In this document: positions 14,860 to 20,208 of the stretch, piece after piece | How the letters are laid out: the number at the start of each line of letters is the position of its first letter | How positions within the stretch are numbered: position 1 is the stretch's first letter | NCBI GenBank assembly: GCA_963605425.1 | Contig: CAVCUQ010000014.1 | Coordinates: forward strand, 1-38,590 | Origin: JAEELC01 sp963605425 | GTDB taxonomy: Bacteria > Bacillota_I > Bacilli_A > Acholeplasmatales > Anaeroplasmataceae | Length of the DNA: 38,590 nucleotides | Reading direction: 5' to 3' | Made by a program: the position numbers and the translations under genes | Notes under the pieces: generated by a model | Database searches by the model: none | Told to the model about the DNA's origin: nothing | What the model saw: the letters and a program-made list of their open reading frames with translations, nothing else

Positions 14860-15208
14860 TTTAAGTAGTGAAGTAGTTGATGCTTTAGATGAAATTGCTA
14901 AAGAATTTAAAGAAAGTGAAAACTATAAAGAATATAAACAACTTGAAAAAATTATCGAAGATAAGTATGCAAGAGAAATAGTAATGTTTAATTCGACTAA
15001 AGAAGCTTTAGCAGAAGCAAAGAAATACTCTAGTAATTTAAAGACTTATGAAGAAGCGTTAAGCCGTGCTAAAGAAGTTTTATATTCTAAAGAAGAAGTT
15101 AAAAGATATAAAGAACTTGAAAGGATAATACAAAATGAACTTGATATATTGTCTAATTCTATAGGTGAATTCTTTTCAAATAAATTTAAAAAGAAAAGAG
15201 TGCTATAA
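14840..15208 (+). CDS. ylbF: YlbF-family regulator of RNA processing
   Basis: A 122-residue all-helical protein of the YlbF/YmcA family, with the typical internal pattern ALAEAKKYSSNLKTYEEAL. In Bacillus subtilis YlbF, YmcA and YaaT form the Y-complex, which directs RNase Y cleavage and carries iron-sulfur clusters. This protein contains no cysteine at all, so it cannot hold the cluster ligands reported for YlbF. Its partners are not in the window. Immediately followed by ylbG, as in Bacillus. Confidence 0.78.
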   Translation: MIDTQSSLSSEVVDALDEIAKEFKESENYKEYKQLEKIIEDKYAREIVMFNSTKEALAEAKKYSSNLKTYEEALSRAKEVLYSKEEVKRYKELERIIQNELDILSNSIGEFFSNKFKKKRVL

Positions 15209-15418
15209 ATGGAAAGAAGAAAATTATGTGTTGAACTAAGTGATTTTAGTGTGTTATCTAAATTACCTAGTTCAAGTAATGTTGTCTATAAATCAAAAAA
15301 ATATAATTATGCAATTGTATATACTAATAACTCTGATTTTGATTATACATTAAATGTTTTAAAAGGTAATAATCAGGTTACAAATATAATGATTGAAGAC
15401 ATGAACTTTAAATTTTAA
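15209..15418 (+). CDS. ylbG: YlbG-family protein (DUF2129)
   Basis: A 69-residue protein matching the small YlbG family: a short beta-alpha-beta domain with the typical YKSKKYNYAIVYTNNSDFD and C-terminal NIMIED. Function is unknown; the gene nearly always sits next to ylbF. It starts right after the ylbF stop and is followed by a strong terminator. Confidence 0.75.
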   Translation: MERRKLCVELSDFSVLSKLPSSSNVVYKSKKYNYAIVYTNNSDFDYTLNVLKGNNQVTNIMIEDMNFKF

Positions 15419-15438
15419 GATGAAGTAATATATAACAA

Positions 15439-15490
15439 TAGTTGAATCTCACTTTTTAGATTTAGTGATGTTCAACTATTTTTATTTTGA
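15439..15490 (+). terminator. terminator of the ylbFG operon
   Basis: TAGTTGAA (15439-15446) pairs with TTCAACTA (15471-15478), with inner CACT/AGTG pairing, followed by TTTTTATTTTG. Confidence 0.8.
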
Positions 15491-15781
15491 TCATAAATTT
15501 CAAACATTAAATTTAAAGGGTACTTATCCTATTTTTGATTTAATAAGTCTTAATAAATGAAGACGTTTATAATTTACTATATTTGATTATAGTTATGTAT
15601 CTAAATTTCTTTATTTAAAATCATTACCATATCTTACAAACATTTAAATTTATGCTTACTATGTATATCAAATGTTCTTGTAAGAATATTAGTCTAAAGA
15701 AAGAATCTTTGCTAAAAGAGACAATTTTTTTAAAGTTTATAAAAATTAACCAAAACGAGTTAATAAAGTAACTCCAAATAC
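15491..15781. other. gene-free AT-rich spacer at the left edge of the island
   Basis: No open frame or repeat of note. The only structure seen is ATTAAC (15745-15750) / GTTAAT (15759-15764), a 6-8-6 inverted repeat a little upstream of the regulator promoter, which could be an operator. This spacer probably marks the junction between the housekeeping ylbFG operon and the accessory genes. Confidence 0.4.
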
Positions 15782-15810
15782 TTGAATTTATACTATCCAT
15801 AGTTTATAAT
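15782..15810 (+). promoter_or_regulatory. promoter of the Cro/CI-ImmA island operon
   Basis: TTGAAT (15782-15787), 17 nt, TATAAT (15805-15810): close to consensus, followed by a strong AGGAGGAG at 15823-15830. Constitutive-looking unless repressed by the gene it drives. Confidence 0.7.
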
Positions 15811-15834
15811 TTAATTGTAGTTAGGAGGAGAACT

Positions 15835-16200
15835 ATGAATTATTCAGAATATGGAAAAGAATTAAAAAAAATATTGATTGATAAGAATTATCGAATTTAT
15901 GATTTAGCATCTGCACTTTCAGTATCATCTGCATTTATTTCTTCTATTATCACAGGTAAAAAAAATGTTCCCGAAGATTTCAACGAAAAAATTGCAAAGG
16001 TTTTATCACTTAGCACCGAAGAAAAAGAAATGTTAGATACTAAGGCAGCTTTAAGTAGAGATTTAATTAAAATCGATTTAACTATGTGCAATCAAACCGC
16101 TAAAAACACAGTTTTAGCTTTTCAAAGAAATCTTAATAGTTTAGATGAAGAAACTTTGGAAAAAATTAATGAAATCTTAAATAATCGAGGTGATAAATAA
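15835..16200 (+). CDS. Cro/CI-type (XRE) helix-turn-helix regulator
   Basis: A 121-residue protein with an N-terminal XRE helix-turn-helix (residues ~20-60: IYDLASALSVSSAFISSIITGKKNV is the recognition region, broken here by the short turn SVSS). A helical tail of ~60 residues follows that may dimerise. Followed after 2 nt by an ImmA-like peptidase gene, the pairing seen in ICEBs1 and many phages, where the peptidase cleaves the repressor. Likely represses its own strong promoter and perhaps the downstream pair. Confidence 0.85.
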   Translation: MNYSEYGKELKKILIDKNYRIYDLASALSVSSAFISSIITGKKNVPEDFNEKIAKVLSLSTEEKEMLDTKAALSRDLIKIDLTMCNQTAKNTVLAFQRNLNSLDEETLEKINEILNNRGDK

Positions 16201-16202
16201 AG

Positions 16203-16754
16203 ATGAATAAAAATAATATTATTGATTATGAGACATATCCTATAAGCAGACAAGATTTAAGAACATTTACGAAATTTATAAGAAAACAGCTTCAAATTAA
16301 AACCGTAAAGCTACCAGTAATTAAACTTTTAGATTACTTAGAACAAAACTATAATAATATAAATTATTCAATAGAACGGGATACTGATTTTGAAACCAAT
16401 ATTATGGCATATCTAGATGAATCAATTGATGGCACGTATACAATTCATCTTAGGAATTCGGTATATGAAGCTGCTTGCAAAGGGGACAAAATGTCGATTG
16501 GATTTATATGCCATGAAATGTGTCATTATTTTTTGATAAGTTGGTTTGGATATAAACCAATATATGGTAGATGTCTAGGTAATAAGGAAATTGAAAAATA
16601 CAAGAGTATGGAATGGCAAGCTAAGGCTTTATGTGGTGAACTAATGATACCGTATGAGTTGTTTATTAATTCTTCTATTGAAAAAATTATGAAGGAAACT
16701 GATAGTTCTTATTCTCAGGCAAGATATTATAAAGAAAATGTAGTTATGGCTTAA
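16203..16754 (+). CDS. ImmA/IrrE-family metallopeptidase
   Basis: A 183-residue zinc peptidase of the ImmA/IrrE (DUF955) family. The catalytic HExxH is HEMCH, H104-E105-x2-H108. The third zinc ligand region is EWQAKALCGELMIPYELF, starting at E137, the usual E-x2-A-x2-A-x3-L-x-P pattern. In ICEBs1 ImmA cuts the repressor ImmR; other members act as antitoxin or repressor proteases. The adjacent XRE protein is the obvious candidate substrate. No secretion signal. Confidence 0.85.
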   Translation: MNKNNIIDYETYPISRQDLRTFTKFIRKQLQIKTVKLPVIKLLDYLEQNYNNINYSIERDTDFETNIMAYLDESIDGTYTIHLRNSVYEAACKGDKMSIGFICHEMCHYFLISWFGYKPIYGRCLGNKEIEKYKSMEWQAKALCGELMIPYELFINSSIEKIMKETDSSYSQARYYKENVVMA

Positions 16755-16785
16755 TAATAAAAAAGATGAAAATGGAGAATGATCA

Positions 16786-17289
16786 GTGGGAAGAATAAGA
16801 AATAATAATTTTAATACAGGTGTAAAAGGTTTCGAAAAGCATTCAATATTTGAATATTGTATTGAAAATGCTATTGATGAAATTCAAAATTTACAACGGA
16901 AGTCAATAAAACAAAACTATGAAATAATAGCTGAAAATGGGACATATATATCAAAAAATTTGGCATATGATAACAAAAAGATGGAATTATATCTACTAAA
17001 TTTAAACCATATAAAAGGTGGAAGTAAGGCTAAATTTCTGAGAGATGTGTTAGGTTATAAACAAGGTGATGGCTTAATCTTGTTTGATAATATAAAGCAA
17101 GGTCTAATTGATCAAATACCAATTAAAGTAACCCCTACTCCAAGTGGTGTTAAACAAGAATATATAATCAAAATAAAAGCTAAAAATGGAGACATAAAAA
17201 TAGCTAGAGTTACTGTTATTGTTCAAAAAGATAATGGAAAGTCTATTTATAGAATTATAACTATGATTCCATATAAAAAGGAGGAATAA
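16786..17289 (+). CDS. DUF6883-like protein, candidate toxin
   Basis: A 167-residue basic protein starting at GTG 16786, with GGAG at 16774-16777. The central block LNHIKGGSKAKFLRDVLGYK, followed by a predicted small beta sheet ending RIITMIP, fits the DUF6883 domain as I remember it (conserved H/K-G-K-x-x-F-x-x-x-LGY then a strand-rich end). Such domains occur at the C-termini of toxins and as stand-alone genes next to DUF4926. It is immediately followed by a DUF4926-like gene whose binding site lies in its last codons, so the two are coupled. A toxin role is inference; no catalytic residue can be proven from sequence. Confidence 0.6.
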   Translation: MGRIRNNNFNTGVKGFEKHSIFEYCIENAIDEIQNLQRKSIKQNYEIIAENGTYISKNLAYDNKKMELYLLNLNHIKGGSKAKFLRDVLGYKQGDGLILFDNIKQGLIDQIPIKVTPTPSGVKQEYIIKIKAKNGDIKIARVTVIVQKDNGKSIYRIITMIPYKKEE

Positions 17290-17292
17290 AAA

Positions 17293-17481
17293 ATGAAAGA
17301 ATTAGATGTGGTAAAATTAAATAAGGATTTTGAAGATTTAAAGCTTGGAACTGAAGGAACGATCGTTTATGAACATGGGAATGGATGGTTTGAAGTTGAA
17401 TTCTTTGATGACAACAATGTTACTATTGGTGTGTATACCATAAATGAAGATTATCTAGAATTAATAGAAGAATACAAATAA
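17293..17481 (+). CDS. DUF4926-like small protein, candidate antitoxin/immunity
   Basis: A 62-residue acidic protein. LDVVKLNKDFEDLKLGTEGT then IVYEHGNGWFEVEFFD fits the DUF4926 pattern (LDVVxL-x-D, L-x2-G-x2-GTVV, FEVEF). AAGGAGGA inside the upstream gene gives strong, coupled translation. High acidity against a basic partner and fixed adjacency are what one expects of an antidote protein. The domain match is good; the role is inference. Confidence 0.7.
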   Translation: MKELDVVKLNKDFEDLKLGTEGTIVYEHGNGWFEVEFFDDNNVTIGVYTINEDYLELIEEYK

Positions 17482-17484
17482 AAA

Positions 17485-17515
17485 ACGCATAAATTACGGC
17501 TAATAATTCATGCGT
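17485..17515. terminator. hairpin after the DUF6883/DUF4926 pair
   Basis: ACGCAT (17485-17490) pairs with ATGCGT (17510-17515), continued by AATTA/TAATT after one mismatch. TATTATG follows on the plus strand, a poor T-run. On the minus strand TTTTTATTTG follows, so termination may be stronger leftwards. Confidence 0.5.
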
Positions 17516-17526
17516 TATTATGAAAT

Positions 17527-17586
17527 GCTATTTACATAACACTTTGTCAATTTTATTTTATCATTTTTTGTGCTTTTGTAAATAGC
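17527..17586. repeat. 9-bp perfect inverted repeat framing an intergenic spacer
   Basis: GCTATTTAC (17527-17535) and GTAAATAGC (17578-17586) are exact inverted copies 42 nt apart; similarity continues inward for a few bases. It lies just before the DUF4417-like gene. It could be a paired operator, a long hairpin, or the trace of an inserted element. Confidence 0.45.
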
Positions 17587-17601
17587 TAAGTAAGGAGTAA
17601 A

Positions 17602-18330
17602 ATGATAAAAAAAGATAAAAAACAAATATTACTTAATAAATTAAATTTAAATTATACTGATCTTTCAAGCAAAGCAAGAAAAGAACCAATAGAAAATTTT
17701 CCTATCATAACTAACAAATTTTATCCTGAACTTATGCCAGAATATCTAGTATTATATTCGGAACAAAAATTATATTCCTTAAAAAAATCTGCCCTTTGTT
17801 TTTATTTATATGATAAAGATTTTAATGGACAACATGGCTTGTGGAATAGTATTTATTATAATAATCAGGAAGATTTAACTAAATTTTATTATAGATTTAA
17901 AGATGTAAAAACTTTTATTGAACCTGATATTTCACAAGTCAATTGTATTGAAGCTATCGAAAATAAATATAGATTATTTCAAAATAGAATTATGAGTTTG
18001 TGGTTTATACTTCAAATTAAGGCGTGGGTGATTCCTAATATTACATTTGCTGGAAAATATAGTTTTGAATATATGTTGCTTGGGATTGAAGAGTGTGAAA
18101 TTGTAGCATTTTCTCTAAAAGGTTCAATGACTCACCGGTTTATAATGGAAGAATATTTAGAGGCTATTAAATATACTGTTAATCATTTAAAAAAATTAAA
18201 AGCTATTGTAGTATTTAGCACGTCAAAGTACGATGATAAAGTGTTTAAATATTTTCAATATGCCATTCAAAATGGAATTAAAATTTATATACCTCAAAAT
18301 ACTCAAAAAATATTGAACTCTAATCATTAA
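17602..18330 (+). CDS. DUF4417-like protein
   Basis: A 242-residue soluble protein resembling DUF4417: conserved-looking elements are HGLWNSIYYNNQEDL, FIEPDISQV, the helix containing NRIMSLWFILQIKAWVIPNI, and a C-terminal IVVFSTSK. Members are found often in phages and mobile regions; no activity is known to me. GGAG lies upstream of the ATG. The gene ends the readable part of the island. Confidence 0.65.
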   Translation: MIKKDKKQILLNKLNLNYTDLSSKARKEPIENFPIITNKFYPELMPEYLVLYSEQKLYSLKKSALCFYLYDKDFNGQHGLWNSIYYNNQEDLTKFYYRFKDVKTFIEPDISQVNCIEAIENKYRLFQNRIMSLWFILQIKAWVIPNITFAGKYSFEYMLLGIEECEIVAFSLKGSMTHRFIMEEYLEAIKYTVNHLKKLKAIVVFSTSKYDDKVFKYFQYAIQNGIKIYIPQNTQKILNSNH

Positions 18331-18510
18331 ATTTCAGTGCTCTAAAACTTTTTCACTAAGCTTTGCGGTAAATACATGGGCTGGACTTTCTTAAGTGAGA
18401 TTAATGTCATGCCGGTACTCTGAAAAAACAGATTTAACTAGAAAACAATCTAGGTGTTTAATGATGTCTAATTTAAAACCATAACTTACAATTTGCTTTT
18501 GTTAATAGAT

Positions 18511-18544
18511 AATTGACCCACTGTCATAATTCAAAATTGACCCA
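18511..18544. repeat. direct repeats AATTGACCCA, IS21-like end?
   Basis: AATTGACCCA occurs at 18511-18520 and 18535-18544, 24 nt apart. Repeated TTGACCCA-type motifs are seen at the ends of IS21-family elements, where the transposase binds. No istA or istB gene survives here and no opposite end was found, so the family name is only a suggestion. Confidence 0.35.
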
Positions 18545-18724
18545 GGTACAGCTTTTATTTACTTAAGCATTCCTTGTTTTTCTTAAGTCTATAAGATTCT
18601 CATTTGATATTAATTATCTGAGCTCGTTAGGTTAATATATCCAATTATGGCTGAGGCAAGACCCTGATCAGAATAAACTGGTTCAAATGTCAAGTACTAA
18701 AAACTTATATTATAATTTAAATTT

Positions 18725-18910
18725 ACCTCTGAAACAAACTTGTTTTACTTAACTAGAGCCAATTATATATACTATAAGCATAAGTATGCTGATTATACTT
18801 ATAAAATACCCAATAAATTTATATGAGTTAATAAGAATGGCAAAGTGTTCGTGTTTAATCTGCCTAAAGATTGTGTACTTGTTTTAGAAAAAATAATAAG
18901 AAATAGATAA
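18725..18910 (+). pseudogene. broken reading frame, unidentified
   Basis: Read from 18725 the frame gives about 61 codons, interrupted once by TGA at 18824-18826 and ended by TAA at 18908-18910. The translation includes ANYIYYKHKYADYTYKIPN and, after the stop, VNKNGKVFVFNLPKD. It has neither start codon nor binding site. It may be a transposase or accessory-gene fragment, but I do not recognise it. The TGA could only be sense if the genetic code were altered, for which the intact genes give no support. Confidence 0.35.
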
Positions 18911-19034
18911 TTGAATTAGAAGTAATAGAATTTGCTCATGCAGTGGCTCATAAAGGTGGTTCTACATATTAGAAAAATAGAAACGGATAAATTTAATTTA
19001 TATAAAAGAATTTTAAGATGTTAAGTAAAAATAC

Positions 19035-19063
19035 TTGACAGTGACTATAACTTTATGTATAAT
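19035..19063 (+). promoter_or_regulatory. promoter of rpsP-khpA
   Basis: TTGACA (19035-19040), 17 nt, TATAAT (19058-19063): full consensus at both boxes and optimal spacing, as expected for a ribosomal protein gene. Confidence 0.85.
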
Positions 19064-19102
19064 GCTTAAGGAAAAATTTATTAACAAAGGAGTGACATTA
19101 GT

Positions 19103-19345
19103 ATGGTAAAAATTAGATTACAACGTTTTGGTGCACACAAAGCTCCAAAATATAGAATTGTAGCTGCTGATTCAAGATCACCTCGTGATGGTAAGTTCCT
19201 TGAAATCCTTGGAAGTTATGATCCAAAGACTCAACCTGCAACTGTTAAGTTAGACGTTGAAGGTATCGAAGCTTGGGTTAACAAAGGTGCTCAATTAACA
19301 GTAACTGTTAAGAACTTATTAAAAGCTGAAAAAGCTTCTAAATAG
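19103..19345 (+). CDS. rpsP: 30S ribosomal protein S16
   Basis: An 80-residue S16, beginning VKIRLQRFGAHKAPKYRIVA with the family's typical SPRDGKFLEILGSYDP and a C-terminal LTVTVKNLLK. S16 binds 16S rRNA and helps assemble the 30S subunit. AAAGGAG lies upstream. The classical Firmicutes order rpsP-khpA-rimM-trmD-rplS is here split between khpA and rimM by two small RNA units and addB-addA. Confidence 0.97.
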   Translation: MVKIRLQRFGAHKAPKYRIVAADSRSPRDGKFLEILGSYDPKTQPATVKLDVEGIEAWVNKGAQLTVTVKNLLKAEKASK

Positions 19346-19357
19346 TGAGGTAGCGCT

Positions 19358-19603
19358 GTGGGATCATTTGAGGAATTAATTTCAAATTTGATTGAACCAC
19401 TATTATCTAGCAAAGATGACTTCGAAATAGAAAATCTAGGAGAAGTTGATGGAATCTTAACATTTAACGCTAAGGTTAAAGAAGAGGATTTAGGTAGAGT
19501 AGTTGGTAAAGGTGGCCATATTGCCAAAGCTATTAGAACTATTCTGTATGCTAAAGCTAGCAAAGAGAATAAAAAAGTTCGCTTAAACATAATTGCTAAA
19601 TAG
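19358..19603 (+). CDS. khpA: KH-domain RNA-binding protein KhpA
   Basis: An 81-residue single KH-domain protein (YlqC/KhpA). The RNA-contacting GxxG loop is in VVGKGGHIAKAIRTIL. In Gram-positives KhpA works with KhpB (Jag), binds many transcripts and small RNAs, and affects cell division and gene expression. It starts at GTG 19358, with GAGG upstream, 12 nt after rpsP. It is followed by a terminator and then by two candidate small RNA genes, a suggestive position for an RNA-binding protein. Confidence 0.92.
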   Translation: MGSFEELISNLIEPLLSSKDDFEIENLGEVDGILTFNAKVKEEDLGRVVGKGGHIAKAIRTILYAKASKENKKVRLNIIAK

Positions 19604-19631
19604 AAGAGATTTTAAATCTCTTTTTATTTTT
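19604..19631 (+). terminator. terminator of rpsP-khpA
   Basis: AAGAGAT and ATCTCTT arms within 19604-19622, followed by TTTATTTTTG. It separates the operon from the small RNA units. Confidence 0.75.
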
Positions 19632-19699
19632 GTGAAAAACGATTTCACCTTATTGCGTTCATTTTCTATATAATTTACATGATTAAAGTGTATATTAAT

Positions 19700-19894
19700 A
19701 TTGATTTAAGGAGTATCATATAAGTGTCTTAAGAGATTAAGACTAATAACAAATAAAATAACAATAATAAACAAAGCTATGGCATTTTAAAGGAATTATC
19801 ATCATACATAACTCTCTCCCTAAATTCTAAATAATTCCTTTTATAAAGAATGCCGAAAGAGGACTCCTGACTTTTCTTCGGGAGTTCTTTTTTA
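19700..19894 (+). ncRNA. candidate small RNA 1 with CU-rich apical loop
   Basis: No open frame is present. (1) A 7-bp hairpin, GTCTTAA (19726-19732) / TTAAGAC (19737-19743), is capped by GAGA, a GNRA tetraloop. (2) An unpaired A-rich linker includes AATAATAAACAA. (3) A long hairpin has outer GGCATT (19781-19786) / AATGCC (19849-19854) and inner AAGGAATTAT (19790-19799) / ATAATTCCTT (19831-19840). Its 31-nt loop holds a 25-nt block (19802-19826), core AACTCTCTCCCTAAATT, identical in the second copy. (4) An 11-bp terminator stem is at 19860-19888, followed by T residues. A -10-like TATATT at 19691-19696 puts the 5' end near 19700. The CU-rich loop could pair with Shine-Dalgarno sequences. Not a CRISPR, T-box or 6S pattern. 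Confidence 0.75.
19860..19893 (+). terminator. terminator of small RNA 1
   Basis: AGGACTCCTGA (19860-19870) pairs with the stretch ending GGAGTTCT (19881-19888) over 11 positions with two G-U pairs, then a T-run to 19893. Confidence 0.8.
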
Positions 19895-19971
19895 TACTTT
19901 ATGTGAAATTTTATTTAACATAATCATTAAAATAATACTTTAATTTTACATTTTTATTTTGTATATTAAAG

Positions 19972-20157
19972 GCCCGTTTAGTTGTATCATATCATTGTCT
20001 TAAGAAATTAAGGCACAAGCAATAATAAACAATATAGTATTAATTTAAGTCATTTCATATTCATACATAACTCTCTCCCTAAATTTTCAAATGAAAACTT
20101 AAAGACTTGAATACTAGAAGTAAAGCTTCCGTCTTTTTACGGGAGTTTTTCTTTTTT
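19972..20157 (+). ncRNA. candidate small RNA 2, diverged tandem copy
   Basis: Same architecture as the copy at 19700-19894. Hairpin 1 is GTCTTAA (19997-20003) / TTAAGGC (20008-20014) with a GAAA tetraloop; one base of the other copy's stem is changed so that a U-G pair keeps it closed. The linker again has AATAATAAACAA. The long hairpin is TTTAAGTC (20044-20051) / GACTTGAA (20104-20111), then TTTCAT (20053-20058) / ATGAAA (20091-20096): sequences unlike copy 1 but still paired. Its 32-nt loop contains the identical 25-nt block at 20061-20085. A terminator stem at 20122-20149 follows. A -10-like TATATT lies at 19962-19967. Conserved loop with changed but paired stems is the mark of a functional RNA. 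Confidence 0.75.
20122..20157 (+). terminator. terminator of small RNA 2
   Basis: AAAGCTTCCGT (20122-20132) pairs with ACGGGAGTTTT (20139-20149) over 11 positions with two wobbles, followed by T, C and a further run of seven T. Confidence 0.8.
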
Positions 20158-20171
20158 TACTGTTTAAAAAG

Positions 20172-20180
20172 TGATATAAT
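20172..20180 (+). promoter_or_regulatory. extended -10 promoter of addB
   Basis: TGATATAAT with no good -35, only T-rich sequence belonging to the upstream terminator tail. AAGAGGAGGA follows as a strong ribosome binding site. Confidence 0.6.
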
Positions 20181-20208
20181 AGAATAATATAAGAGGAGGA
20201 CAAATACT

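Larger units (their letters stand above)
18331..19020. other. decayed region, likely remnant of mobile DNA
   Basis: About 690 bp with no intact gene. It contains paired AATTGACCCA repeats (18511-18544), a broken reading frame (18725-18910) and another short frame around 18920-18972 ending in a TAG. Base composition is a little more even than in the surrounding genes. The whole looks like eroded foreign sequence between the island and the rpsP promoter. Confidence 0.5.

Noticed and set aside
18824..18826. TGA read as tryptophan in the broken frame at 18725-18910
   Set aside because: All intact genes use TGG for Trp and contain no in-frame TGA; the frame lacks start and binding site, so decay is the simpler reading.
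19291..19590. 99-codon minus-strand frame over rpsP and khpA
   Set aside because: It is antisense to two well-identified genes, with no binding site or recognisable product.
19802..20085. Two identical 25-nt blocks as a CRISPR or riboswitch
   Set aside because: There are only two copies about 260 nt apart, each in a hairpin loop within its own terminator-ended unit; no cas genes are present, and no downstream gene is placed for riboswitch control of copy 1.
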